From assembly GCA_023053685.1 (NCBI GenBank), contig JALIGW010000001.1:227162934-227226933 (forward strand): a DNA stretch of 64,000 nt, written 5' to 3'. The translations under genes were made by a program, and so were the position numbers. This document shows, one piece after another, positions 35,394 through 48,070 of this stretch. How positions within the stretch are numbered: position 1 is the first letter of the stretch; every line of letters begins with the position of its first letter. The notes beneath the pieces were generated by a model. That model made no database searches and had not been told where the DNA came from. It saw only the letters and a program-made list of their open reading frames with translations. This DNA comes from Diadophis punctatus similis (Eukaryota > Chordata > Lepidosauria > Squamata > Dipsadidae).

Positions 35394-36030
35394 GGTAGTC
35401 CTCCACTAACTACCATAATGGAGCCTGGAATTTCCAATGTAAGTCAAAACACCCACATGATCAGATCTGATTTTATGACTTTTTTTTCGTGGAGGTCATT
35501 AAGCAAATGCCGCAGTCATTAAGCAGATAAATTTATTCATAGGAGCATTTTTTTGCAGGAAACCAACTGAAAAGGCAAAAAAAAAAAAAAAGCAAAAAAC
35601 ATCGAAAATTGTGGTCATATCACCACAAAACACTACAACTGGCCACAAAGGTGAGCAGCAGAGGTGGGTTCCTACAAGTTCGGACCGGTTCTATAGAACC
35701 GGTAGTAACTTGGCGGCCTGGGTTGCTGGAACCGGCAGCGACCCAGGCCTGCCACACCCCCGAGCCGGTTCTCTTCGCAGCGCCATAGGCACCATCTTGC
35801 TTTTTGTTTCTGTGTGTGCGCAGCTTTTTTTTAGTATTGCGCACGTGCTCGCACGGCACATCCCTGAGCGAACCAGCAGTAACACAATCCGGAACCCACC
35901 CCAGTGAGCAGGCTTCCACGCACTCAAAATGGAGTCATGTGACCATGTGAAGTGTACAGCCATTGGAACTCTGGAACTGAGTCAAAAGTAGCTATTGAGG
36001 GGTCCACTGTTAACTTCATACAGTTGCTAC
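35394..36030. mobile_element. Diverged MITE interrupted by a hAT MITE
   Basis: GGTAGTCCTCCACTAACTACC and internal GGTCATTAAGCAAATGCC resemble the Tc1/mariner MITE family but are strongly diverged. The segment is broken by the hAT insertion at 35659. Ends were not determined. Confidence 0.4.
35659..35903. mobile_element. hAT MITE, GGTGGGTTC family
   Basis: Ends CAGAGGTGGGTTCC and GGAACCCACCCCA are inverted repeats. GTGAGCAG is duplicated exactly at 35651-35658 and 35904-35911. The interior carries GGACCGGTTCTATAGAACCGG and GC-rich text. Same family as 62443. Confidence 0.85.
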
Positions 36031-36037
36031 ACAACTA

Positions 36038-36433
36038 CAGGTAGTCCTCGAGTTATGACCACAATTGAGCCCAAAATTTCTGTTCCTAAGCGAGACATTT
36101 AAGTGAATTTTGCCCCATTTTACGACCTTTCATGCCATAGTTGTTAAGTGAATCATTGCAGTTGTTAAGTTAGTAACATGGTTATTAAGTGAATCTGGCT
36201 TCCCCACTGACTTTGCTTGACAAAAGGTTGCAAAAGGGCATCATGTGACCCTGGGACACTGCAACAGTCATAAATGTGAGTCAGCTGCCAAGCATCTGAA
36301 TTTTGATCACGTGACTATGGGGATGCTGCAACGGTCGTGTGAAAAACGGTCACTAAACATAAGTCACTTTTTTCAGTGCCTTTGTAACTTCAAACGGTCA
36401 CTAAACGAACTGTTGTACGTCAAGGACTACCTG
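36038..36433. mobile_element. Tc1/mariner-type MITE, copy B
   Basis: Left end CAGGTAGTCCTCGAGTTATG, right end TACGTCAAGGACTACCTG, with TA at 36036-36037. The body is collinear with copy A. A second right-end motif (AAGTTGAGGACTACCTG) follows at 36441-36457, a local duplication of the terminus. Confidence 0.83.
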
Positions 36434-36457
36434 TGATTGTAAGTTGAGGACTACCTG

Positions 36458-39400
36458 TGCACAGTGTTTCTTGATTCTACTGAGTTATAAATATGGCTTG
36501 TTTTACATTTGTTATGTTACAGATGTGGCACAGAATACAAGGATATTGTTCAGCAATGCTACTTCACTATCAAAAGTGCATAGTCATCATTTCAATTCTG
36601 CCTCCCAGCTGCACAATACCTTAATCCTGCCCATCATGCTGTTCCCCTGATGGGTTGGGAGTGTTAACAGCCCTCCTATACTCAGCATGGTCAATGGTGA
36701 GGAATTCTGTATTTAGCCTCCACATATAGATGCTGGCAGATTCTGTTGGGAAATTCTTGATATCAACAACAATCTTTTATCATATGTGCTCAGTTACTAT
36801 ATTATGAAGCTACTGCTCTGTAACTCTAACACAAGAGTGGCAAGCTGGCATTCTCCAGAGATTCAGGACTCACAATCCTTTGAGATGAATTAGATTTACA
36901 GTTCTTACTTGAAACTTTCCTTCAACTTATGAAGAACATTAGAACATATTCTAAAAATCTTGTGCTACATTCTGAACTGGGTATCATTTAGTATTCAGCA
37001 GTTCATACCTGAAGGCTTATCTGCACCCCCAGCATTTTTATTCTCTAACCCTAAAAGCTCTTTGAAACATACCTGTGTTAACCTCCACTCCTGTTAACTT
37101 CAAATAACTGAAGCAGAGTGGAGGGTGGGGTGGGGAGTCAGTCAGTCATGGTCCTGCATTAAATTTTGCTGCTCCTGAAATGAATGATACTCTTCATCCA
37201 GTCCACTTAGGGGGAACAAAATAAATGGCTAATACTCCCTCACCCACATTGTTAGTTTAATGCCTGGCTGGAATCTCTCTGATCATATGCATAAAAAAGG
37301 GAGGGGGGAAATCTGAGCAATTCCTATGAGAACCACTACAAAGTCACCAAGTCACCTTTCCTCTTTTAAAAACTTGAAGTTGAGGATCAGAAGGTAGGTG
37401 AGAGACTTGACATAAGTGGAATAACGCAAGCTTTTGTAAAACTGCAGTAAAGAGAATTAGCCTCTTTGATCCAGTCTTGCTGCAGAAATACAGAAACAAC
37501 TCAACTCTTATTATTCAGAGTCAGTGTTATGGGGGTCTGGGCTATTCCTGAACTGTTGGAAAAATTTCATGTGCAGGTATCCTGAATTCCTGATTGGCCT
37601 AAAACAGTGTTCTCAAATATTCTAAAAATCACATTTTAGCCTGTTTTGTTTCTATTGTGTGTGATATCTGTTCATGCTGAGAAAGCAAATTAAATGTCTA
37701 TTGTAGCATTTATGAAAATGATTATGTAAGGGTCTGTGTTGCCCAGTTCTTATTCTGTTCAGATTACTGAATATTTAGGTTTTTTTTAAAAAAAAATCTG
37801 GAATTATGCATTCAATTAATGTGGATTATTGATTTTCTTGAATAGCCCCCCCACACCATTTCCTAAGTATTATATTTGGTTGCAGGTATCTGCATATGAT
37901 TCTCAGTGTTTTGACAGTATCATTATAAAAATCCTATATTCCTTAGCATATTGAGAGATTCTTAATCTTTTCAAAATGAAGTTTTATATAAGACTATACC
38001 CTATAGAGTGTTCCTTGCCTGTTGCCTTCTTTAATATGAATATCAAAATATCTTCTCCCAATCTGGTTTCCTTCAGATCTGTTGATATTATAACTCCCAT
38101 AATCCCCAGTTAGTAATGTGGAAGTTGTAGTCCAACATAACTAGGAGTAAGGTTGTGAAAGGTTGCTATATATTATTGGGGTAATAAATATTGCTCAGAC
38201 AATAAGTTTTTTATACATACATAAGTTTTAAGCTCTTCTCTTTTTTTTTTTTTTGTTGGTCTTCAACAGAATAGGTTTGACTAAAGCCTAAGTCTAAGAC
38301 TTTGCATAACTGAAGTATTATCAAGCAAATGAAGAGCTGGGTTTGTATAAATGCTACATCCTGCCCCATCCTCTTTGTAAACAAGACAGCTGCATGCAGC
38401 CTGGTGGAATATTTACTTTTGCCATGTGCTTTTTCAATCTCCAATATTTAGTTTTGCTTTATTTTTAAGACTGGAAAAACATTTTAGTGAGGATATTTTT
38501 GACTATAGATTATTGGTTCTAGCTTGCATGATTCCAAGTTGCAGTAACGGAAATGAAAAAGTCCACTGCCCAAACCACTCCAGAAATATGCAGGAACCAC
38601 TGCAATTTCAGTAGCAACTACCACTTACACAAGAGTAGCACCAGGCTGCAACTGGCACTGCATGCTTCTCTTCATGAGGCTACTGGGTTTCTGTACTTCC
38701 TACAGAATACAGCTAGGATGCTCCTTCAAATGGTGCAGAGTGATTTCCTACCAGCTCCAACTTTTTCCTCACTCTACTTCCCAGGATTCCCCTCCTGTCT
38801 TTGGGGAATGTCCCTCCTCAGTCGCTCCTTTGTCATTCATTTACAAAATAGTCATTGTGAAAATAAGCATGGCAAGGTGAAGATGAGGGCAGCTGAAGGA
38901 TAAAATGCAAAGATATGTTCTTTTAGAAAATGAATAAAATTATCTAAATTATTATCATTTTCCTTGTCCTTTTGTTTAAAGAAAAAGCAACATAAAATTT
39001 ATACAAGGAAAATCCAAAAATTAATAAGATAAATAAAATAAATTTTGAGAACAAAATCTGAAGTAATGCTAACAGCCATATTTCAATATATTGAAAATAG
39101 GAAACCAGCTACAGAGGTGCTGGATGTTACAGAGAAGCTGGATAACATTTTTGTAACTGCTATTAGAGTCATCCATGCCTGAATAGATATTTTGAGGGAG
39201 CCCGAGTTAGTAATAAGTTAGTAATAACAAGAGATTAAATTCTATCTGTTACAGAAAACAAATTGCTAAATCCAGAATATACCCATGAAATGAAATTGCT
39301 CATCTAACAAAAATGTGATATGTCCTTAACATTTGGCTTTATGCTACAAGGACGTACAATGTTTAATATAACATAATCTAAAAGGCTTTTTTCCAACTGA

Positions 39401-39826
39401 AATATACAGAAAAGCAAGTTCTGATAATGAATAATCAACATGATGCAGCATAAGTTCTCTTTGCAATTCCTGGACAAACAGACCATCACAATCTTGATAC
39501 AGCTCTTTAAGAATGTTAACAAGAATGTAAACATAGATTATAAAAAATTATTTGATTATTACAAGGTTCTTGATACAGTCTAGTTATCCAAGGCTTATAA
39601 GCAGATGTGGCTGTTGACAGTATGACTGTTCGTGTCTATTATAGGCCCAACTGGTTAAAGAATAAGTGAGGTAAAAAAATAAACAAATGGCATACATCTA
39701 TTATTATTCTTAAATGATCTGGAGTTAAAGGTTGAGTAAGGAAATGGATACGTTTGCTGATGCCAAATTGTTTGAGAAAATAAAAACAAAAGTAACCGAA
39801 AGAGCTTTATATTTCTTTAATATGTA
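36458..39826. other. Intronic or intergenic DNA, unassigned
   Basis: About 3.4 kb without a named repeat or accepted exon. The 116-codon plus frame at 38553-38903 and its shifted partner are unlike known proteins. Confidence 0.4.
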
Positions 39827-40587
39827 AGGTACTCAACTTACAACCACATTGGGTCTAGAGCAAGGGTGTCAAACTCAAGGCCCGGGGGCCAGATCCGGCC
39901 CGTGGGGTGCTTAGATCTGGCCCACAGGGCCGCCCTGGAAACAGCAAAGGTCTGGCCCGCGGTGCCTCTGCCAGCAAAAACGGAGCTCAAGAGGGCTGCA
40001 TGCAGCCCTCTTGAGCTCAGTTTTCGCTGGCAGAGGGTTGCAGGAGGCCGTTGCAGCCGAAACAGAATTCGAGAGCTTGTTTTTTTCTGGCAGAGCGCTT
40101 GGGCCGCCACAGATGACACAAGTTACGTCGAGTTGGCCAGGCCCACCCTGGCCAGGCCCACTCCGGCCCTCCGAGGTCAAACACAATCCTCATGCAGCCC
40201 TCAATGAAATCGAGTTTGACACCCCGGATCTAGAGCCTCCATTGCTAAGCAAGGTAATCAGTGAGCCACGCCCAATTTTTTTGGCTGCGGTCATTAAGCG
40301 TATCATCATACTTGTTAAGTGAATCATATGGTCATTAAAGAAATCCAGCTTTCCCCATTGTTTTTGCTTCTTGGAAGCCCACTAGGAAGATCACAAATGG
40401 CAATCATAGGATCCTGGGACACTGCAACCATTGTAAATACATGCTGGCTGCCAAGTACCTGAACTTTGATGGTGACTATAGGGATATCTCAACGGTCATA
40501 AGTGTAAGGATTGGCTGTCATTTTTTTCAACACAGTCATAACTTTGAATGGTCACTAAATAAATGGTTGTAAGTCGAGGACAACTTG
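39827..40587. mobile_element. Tc1/mariner-type MITE, copy D, interrupted
   Basis: Left end GGTACTCAACTTACAACCAC and right end GGTTGTAAGTCGAGGACAAC match the family. The right side is followed by TA. The hAT MITE at 39861 splits it near its left end. Confidence 0.75.
39861..40225. mobile_element. hAT MITE nested in a mariner MITE
   Basis: Ends CAAGGGTGTCAAACTCAAGG and GAGTTTGACACCCC are inverted repeats of the 25005 family. TCTAGAG text lies on both sides. It carries an internal palindrome around AGAGGGCTGCATGCAGCCCTCT and GC-rich text. The minus and plus frames here are non-genic. Confidence 0.82.
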
Positions 40588-40589
40588 TA

Positions 40590-42699
40590 ATTGTCTTAAA
40601 ATGGATGGATATAACGTGCATCCTAATAATGTCCATCCCTATAACATCCATCATATAGTTATGAGAAGTAAATGTTTACACCACCCCACTTTTCTAAAAA
40701 AAAAATCCATTGTTTTTCTGTTAAAATGAACAGGCTTTCTATCTTAAGTTCAAATATCAATATATGCTTTTGGAGGACGAATTGCAGCACAAAAATAAAA
40801 TTAGTAACAATAGTTTTAGCTATATTTTACCACAGTAATGAAAAATGTTCACTATCTAGGCAATTCAAGTCAGGATTCAGTTCAACTACAGCTATGGATA
40901 AACCTTCTTTCATCATCAAGAAACTCCAATTACCAATTGGGATTAAACAATGGGATTTAAAATACAGTGCAAAGCTATGCTTTTTATACAGAAGGAAGAC
41001 TCTTCCAGCCAAGTTCCTACATCCTTCATGACGATGGAGTTTGTCAACAAGAATTATAGCAAATTGTAGCAAAATAATGACCAATTTTATTCAGTTACCA
41101 AAGAACACCTTATTTTCAACTGATTTTCAACATGTTTTTCATTCTCCAATAATTATTTCTAAATGATACCAAACAGAAAGATGGTGTTCACAAACTAATT
41201 AAGTGGATTTGCCATTCACAAATTCATTCACAAAGGGACTCAATCTAAAGAGAACTGTGGGAATATGAGCATGCATTTGCACATTTAGGGAGAGAGCCAG
41301 TCTGGTCTGGTGGTTAAGGCACTAGGCTAGAACCCAGGGCACTGTGAGTTCTAGTCCCACATTAGGAATGAAATCCGACTGGGTGACTCTGGACCAGTCT
41401 TAGCCTATGATGTCAGATTCAAGTGACAAGCTGATCTTCAATCCATGTACTTTTGGGGGTGGGTGGGGGAAAACTAGGAAGAAATAGAAAAAAAATGCAT
41501 ACTTGGGATGTAGCTTCATTTTTCCTGAGCCTTTATCCAACACTGCTGTTAAATGATGGCTCATTTAACATTCCCAGAGGAGGTTCTTTCCAGAATTTCA
41601 TCTGACTGATGGTGTACTACACATCTAAGGGTTCAGGGGGAACATCATGACATAAGTGGAGCAGAAACCTGTTTCCAGGGGTGGGGCTCGCAGGTGGGCT
41701 CCAATTTAGGAGACAGAGCCAATGAGAGCCATTGCATGCTTGGTCAGAGGACTGATCCTGCTGCCTAGAATGACTTGTCTTTAAGCAACAGGATGTGAGC
41801 CTCTCCCACCTGCTTCCCAAGGGAATAAACACATTCCCCTCCAGTTTAGCTCAAGGAAAGATGAAAACATGCTTAAAACACTCAAGTACTACCAACCTGT
41901 TTTAAAACACAGCAAACACACACATACATGCACCCCATGAAACAAACCAGCCTACACTATACAGGGAAGACAACACTCACAGGCATGAAGCACAAAATTA
42001 TTGAAGCCCCTGGGAAATTAAGCAGCTGGAGATTTCTCTCCCATTAACCGAGAGGAGGCATTCCCAGGACCTATTTTCAAGTGACAGTTTGCAAACCTGG
42101 GAGTGGCATCAACTAGCAAGGAAGGAAGCCATGTTAACCCCTCCTCAATCAGTACCCAATCATAACAAAAGGCTAGTATAGGCTGGGAAGTAACAGAAGA
42201 TCAGAGGAAAGGATTAAGAATCCCAAAGGGGCAGAAAGGACCATTCCACATTAAACACTGCAGCTCAGGGCCTTTTCCTTTCAAAGTCTTCCAAAACTAT
42301 AGAATGCAGATTCTTCGTGTGTGTGCAGGTCCAAACAAGGACCTTAATCTGCCGGCTGCATCTGTAGCTGTGAACAAAACTTACTTCACTATTCTCTCAG
42401 ACCACTCCCTAAACTGCATGGCAGGGGGGGGAAGTGTAATCAAAATCCACAACTACCTACAGCTTTGGCAAATGGCTCAAAGAGAACATCACTGGAAGAG
42501 GAAAACCGGGGGGGGGGGATACAGAAAGTATCACCATTAGCATCGGTGGCTTCTAGAAGATGCAATCACTGGCACTCCTATTAATCAGCCGCCACCCCCA
42601 CCCCTCTCTGGCGCTGACAGGAAGTGTTTACATAAAGCAGAGTCACAATATAGCTGGGAACAGAGACAGGCAAGCAGGTGGTGGGTCAACTCTCCCGTT
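40590..42699. other. Intronic or intergenic DNA, mostly unassigned
   Basis: AT-rich at first and more balanced towards 42 kb. It contains the SINE fragment at 41285 and no accepted exon. The 119-codon plus frame at 40672-41031 is not recognised. Confidence 0.4.
41285..41420 (+). repeat. tRNA-derived squamate SINE fragment
   Basis: GAGAGCCAGTCTGGTCTGGT, then GTTAAGGCACTAGGCTAGAA and GTGAGTTCTAGTCCCAC, the same head as the SINEs at 17722 and 34729. It is truncated after CTGGGTGACTCTGG. Confidence 0.75.
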
Positions 42700-44500
42700 C
42701 CCGAGCCCCCAAAACCCACCCGATTCTCCAGAGCAGCAACAATTCCCAAGCTCTAGAAAAACGCCGAGCCGGTGAACTTCCTCGCGTCAAGATGTGCCGG
42801 TCCACAGCCTAATATTAGTGTCTGTAAGGCGGCGGCGGCGGCTGCTAGACCGGGAAATCGAGGGGGGGGGGGGAGAACGGGAGAGCGTGTTGTCACACAC
42901 CATCCTTGGACACGCCTCGCCCCTTTTGCACAGCGTTCCACCCAGGGCTTTCTTTTAAGCCGTAGAGCCGTCCCTGCGTGGAATTGCACTTTGGCCTTTG
43001 GATTTCACAAGTGGACGATTCACAAGGCGAAGCCCAAAGCTTCCGAATGAAACCCACCCGCCTGGAAGCATCCCAAGGCACCCTTTCAGCCTCACTGCGA
43101 TCTCCCTTAACGTCCCTCGACTGACAATCGGACACACCCCATAATAGCTTGTCTTCTGGCACACGAGGCTGCTTCCTCCTGACAGACGCAATCGCCGTGC
43201 CTTCCCTCTTCTACGCCGACGACCGCCTCCCACGTTGCTTTTGGCCGAGGGAAGCGCCACCTCCCCAACCGATACCCCTCCGAGTCTCTCCTACTTAGAA
43301 ATGAGGGTGGCGAGGATGATGCTGATATAACCGGGGGAGGGGAGGCTGGCCTTTACACCCCCATTTCGGAGATTCGGGTTACAACCGAAGCGACTTCAGC
43401 CAAGATCCAGGGAGAGAGATGTTCCACAACGCGCAACCCGCCTTTTTCCTCCCCCATTTTGGCTCATAAAAGCCAAGCCTGCAACTAACAGCTTCGTGTA
43501 CACGGCTGCCCTGGGGCGCGCCGTGTGAACCACTGCAGGACCTCTGGCTCTTACAGCCCGCACCTTGAATATTCCCAAACGGCTGAAAGCTCAACTGGAG
43601 GCGCTTCGTGGCCGCCTTCCCGAGGGCTGCTAAGGAATTACTTACACAGGTGAGCCGAATCAACCTTCAAGGAGAACGTGCTTCTAACCCAAAAACAGCG
43701 TTTAAGAATTGGAGGAGGAAGCGCTACTTACTACTTATAGCCTGCGAGGTTTTCCTTGCAAACCAAAAAAAGCAAAGCTGCTTTTTTTCCCTAGAGGGTT
43801 TAAAAAAAAATATTGGAAGCGTGCGAGGAAATGCAAAGTTTGCGTGGTGCCTGGACAGAGAAAAGCTTCTTCGCGAGACTCCGCGTCCCCCTCCGCAGAA
43901 AGACCGGCTGCTCTCTTAGTCAAGGCTCCGTCGGTCCGATGCAGCGGCGAACTTTCCACCTAGGCGGCGGAGGAGCCCCGTGTTTGCAACGCCCTCCCCG
44001 CATTGGCACCCAACACTGAGGCACCCGCTCCGCCCGGGTGCTGCCGTGACGGCGGCTTGGACAATGTGTGCGCGCAAAGCCAGCCCCAGGCAGCGGGCGG
44101 CACACGCCCAAAACGCCGCTCGCCGCCCACTCGACGCTCGCAACCTCCCGGAGCAGCTGATAGGCGCTCCCGATCAACCTTCGGGCTCCAGGCCGCGGCT
44201 CCCCCACTCCTCCGACCTCGTGGTCGGCTGCGAGACACGTCAATCACTCCCAGAGCAACCTTCTCCCTCGGCCCCGCCCGCTGCTGTGTTGCTGCTGCTG
44301 CTCCGGCCTGGGCTTTCGGAGAGCGGCGAGGGGCCGGAGGAGGAGGAGGAGGGAGGGAGGAAATGGGTGTAGCGAGCTGGGAGAAGGGAATCGCCTCTCG
44401 CGTGGCTTATTTTTAGAGTCTGCTGCTTCCTCCAGGCAAATAAAGCCTCCTCCTCTGCCGGGATGAGGAGATGCGCGCCCTCCCTTCCTCCCGAGGTAAA
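42700..44500. promoter_or_regulatory. CpG island 1, candidate Ras promoter and leader exon
   Basis: CpG dinucleotides are dense across about 1.8 kb in an otherwise CpG-poor window. Features include GGCGGCGGCGGCTGC near 42833, a GC box (GGCCCCGCCCGC) near 44272 and a CTG run near 44290. Many long open frames on both strands reflect GC content, not genes. It is the only strong CpG island within 40 kb upstream of the Ras exon, so it is the likeliest Ras promoter. A minus-strand donor-like TGT|GTAAGTAA is at 43646-43640. The exact leader exon cannot be proved. Confidence 0.65.
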
Positions 44501-44899
44501 TATTCCATCCAGGTTTAGTTCTCTTGTGAGCGAGGCTTCCCTCAGCAGCACTCCCCCCCCATTTCCTTCCTCTTTTTTTAGGACCCCTTTTTGTGCGTAG
44601 CTTGGCTTTCGCTGTGTCCGCTCTGCTGCTGCTCCTACTGTTGGGGCCTTTTTCTCTGTTATCCTTTCTCTGCCTGCACAGAGAAATGCTGGCTGTGAAG
44701 TCGGTAGGATGTAGGGAATCCGCGCCAGCCAGGTTGGAAAAGGCGGAAGGGAGGATGAATAGGAAAGCGCACAAAGGAATGGCAGTTTTCCCCAACCTGG
44801 CGCTCTCCAGAACTGAAATACAAATCCCATTATCCCCTCCTACGGTTGTGTGAGCCGCATTATCCTGGCCAGGCACTGGAATGCCAGTAGCCATGGTAG

Positions 44900-45740
44900 A
44901 AGATTGTAAATTTGCATCCTCCTTACTCGCGGGTTCTGTTAATTAGACTAGTAAGGAAACATTGCAAACAATGGTTCTTTAAAAAGTTAAACGTTCTCCA
45001 AAGTGAGGGACGTTGTTACATTTATAAACTTTTGGCTTTGAAGATTGGCTTGTAATTTAATGGCCAGTGTGGGATCAAATATATAACTTTAGAATTTGGG
45101 TTATTAGGGTAAATTTTTTGGGGAATATTTTTTTTGTTATTCTGATTTAAGCTATTATTTAAAAATGGTATCTATTGTGCATAACCTGAAGAAAAGTGTA
45201 CATTATCTGCTTTGCAGACTTTATCCAGACACTCCAGTATAAGTGAGGAAACACAAACTTCCTGCTATGAAATAAAATACTGTAAAAACATTGCAAAGAA
45301 TCAAACAAGATCAAAATACAATAGCTATAAACAAAATACTCCTTTAAATCCAACATTTTTTCTTTTAAGTTTTTTATTTGTACAAAATATGAGTGCTTAG
45401 CATTGTGATATGCCCAAATTTCTACAAAAATGTACATTTACTATATTTTTATATCACTGTACTCCACATAGACGTGTACAGTAAAAACAAAGTCAAAATA
45501 TCAAAATAAAAGCAAATATAGCAATACACTAACATCATCAATCTCTTCAATATTGTTATGTGATATAGCAGGGTTCCCAATGATTGATTATTCTTAACAA
45601 CTAAAAACAGCTTTATTTTGATGGCTTTCCTGCAATTCAGAAGCAATGCTGCCATCCAGTTTTCTAATAGGAGCCTATTCCATAAGGAAGATGTATTACA
45701 GAAAAACCAACATTACTTGCTCTCACCTAAATGTCTCATG
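44900..45740. other. AT-rich upstream flank of CpG island 1
   Basis: No repeat or exon recognised. Minus frames at 45159-45655 are AT-biased and unconvincing. Confidence 0.4.
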
Positions 45741-46570
45741 TAGAAGGAACCCTTAATATTCTTACCAGGTAGTCCAAACGGGGTGGGTAGGATTCACTGC
45801 AAGCAGATAGTCCTGTGAGTACTAAGGAGCCAAACAATGTAGAGCTTTAGGTCAAACCCATCACTTTGAATGGTATGTGGTATTCCATTGGTTTGCAATG
45901 CAGAACCCTCAACATTGTTATTATGTATAAGTAATGCTATCCATCCACAAGCAAGCTACTGCATCTGGAGCCAATGCATCTTTTGAGTATCCTTAAAAGT
46001 AGGTCACGTAGAGTGTATTGCAGTAATTGGAAGATGACAAATGTCAGTCAAGATTGCCAGGACTCCAGGAAAGTCCACAGCCAGCACACCACGCAATTCT
46101 GGGCCAGCCCCCCCCCCAACAACAGCCTCCAACTGTCTTATCTAGCCATGAGTCTAGAAAGACCCCCAAGTCACAGACCGGCTCCTTCATTGAGAGTGTT
46201 ATCCCATCAAAAGTCACCATTGGAGTAAACTCAGATCCAGATGGCTAGGAGTAGTGAACAAACAGTAGCTCAGTCTTGCTGAGATTCAGCATCAGTTTCT
46301 CTCCATAAAGAAATTTACAGTCTCCAGGCACTGGGTTAGAATTCCCAATGCACGTCTGGACTGGGATGGAAATGCAGCTCTGGGGTTCTGATTATACCAT
46401 CACAAACTAATAGATGGCTTCTCCCATCAGCTTGTATATTCATTAGCAGCAGAGAAGAACCGTGTGCCATCCTATTTTGGAGTAATCAATGAGTTAATTT
46501 GTCCTCCACACCTAGGGACTGAATTTGCCCATTCAGGAAGGAGCAAAACCACTGCAAACAGTGCCCACAC
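45741..46570 (-). mobile_element. CR1-type LINE reverse transcriptase fragment
   Basis: Minus-strand translation gives LNLSKTELLFVHYS, DGITLSMKEPVCDLGVFLDS and NYCNTLYV, matching CR1 RT blocks (LNPxKTEVLL, DGVxLPLKExVRSLGVLLDS, DYCNxLY) in order. Stops and a C-run break it. No 5' or 3' terminus is present. Confidence 0.72.
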
Positions 46571-47984
46571 TCCCAATCTTAGGAACTAAGGCCAAATTTC
46601 AACCAAAAGTTTACTGGGTGGGGTCTTAAACCATAATGTAGTTTGTTTGATTTGGGCACTATAGCTTAGTCTGTTCTGCACACCTAGCCATTTATAGTTT
46701 ACTCAATAAGTTATGGTTTAAAATAGCATGTAAGCAAAGCCATTCGGAGCTTAGTGGCAAGAGAGGCTACACTATATTCGGTGAGCAACATTCAGAGGAT
46801 GTTCTTTTACGTACACCATCTTGTTGCTCTCTAGTCTAACCTTGTCCTATCTATCTTTTGAGCAATCAGGCTGTCATATAGAAACTCTCCAGTGCTGTCT
46901 GAGAATGAAGTAAGCACATTCTAACAGCTCTAGTATTATATTAACTGAACAGAAAGGAAAATGATCAGGACAGAAACAAAAAACAAGCTGCCCCAAAGCT
47001 GGCCTTTGGCTGATTTGCAGGCATCACAGCAGCCCTGAGAAGGAGGAATAGATTAAAGAAAAATGTTCCAGCTGATCTCATATTGCTAGGGCTTAAGCAG
47101 CATGCATATTTCAGAGCAGTAATCTGAGGCCACTCACTCTTAATGGGCCATAAGTGCACATATAGAAATCTAATTGTTGTTTTTTCTTTAAAAAGTCAGA
47201 ACTGTACAACAATAGCTATAGCTTTCATCATCCTGCTGTAAACCATGCCTGCTAAGTCAGTGTATGTGTTTCCACAACATGCTAAACCACAAGTAAGCAA
47301 ACCATGCGATGAATTAATACTATGTTTGGACCATAGTGCCCATTAAAGAAGCAGAATTTCTAGCCAAAAGAGCACTTGGTTATAGGCTAACAGCAAAGAT
47401 CTTCACATGAAGAAATTCGTCAGTAAAACTTTTCTGGCAATTCTTTACAAGTTGTTTTAAGTAGTTTAAAACTCAGCTAATTCTGGGATCAAACTTGATC
47501 ATTTTGGGATGTATTTTAGTGAAAAGTAAAGTGCTTCCTTTTATCACCTAAGAATATGACACGAGCACTTTGCTATAGCAACCCGGCCCGTGAAATAGAA
47601 TAATGTTGATCATAAGATATTGGTTGCTATGGTGAGTAAAACTCAGATTGGTGGCTTTGCATCATTTAGAAGATGGGTTCTTGTCAATAAGAGCCTTTAC
47701 AAGGATATACCTGAGATAAGGGTCAAGCTAAAAGTCCCATCACTAATAAAAAGTACATAAAGTTATGTATTATACAAAATTAATCAGATTCAGATGAATG
47801 ATTCATAATCTGTCTCCCATAAAGAACTGAAACTGAACTGGTAATTATTTATTCTTCCCTCAACTGATAAAACATTCATTGCACCTACCAAATATGCATT
47901 AGACTTGATAAATCTATTTATTTTGCCTTTTGGTGACCAAGAAAGAAAGAGGAACCACATTGTATATCTTCTGGAATACTTTTA
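46571..47984. other. Unassigned DNA
   Basis: No recognised repeat, exon or RNA gene. Confidence 0.4.
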
Positions 47985-48070
47985 AGTTTACTTTATTGTC
48001 ATTGCACCTCGTACAACAAAATTAAATGCCATCTTCAGTGTACATCATACATAAGAAAACTATAAAAAAT
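47985..48070 (-). mobile_element. L2 LINE 3' end
   Basis: ACTTTATTGTCATTGCACCT followed by CGTACAACAAAATTAAATGC is the complement of the standard L2 terminus. Only about 80 bases remain. Confidence 0.72.

Noticed and set aside
38553..38903. 116-codon plus-strand frame
   Set aside because: No recognisable motif, two overlapping frames are equally open, and no splice context.
43900..44900. Several long overlapping frames up to 216 codons
   Set aside because: They coincide with CpG island 1, on both strands, with low-complexity Arg/Pro/Ser content and no family match.
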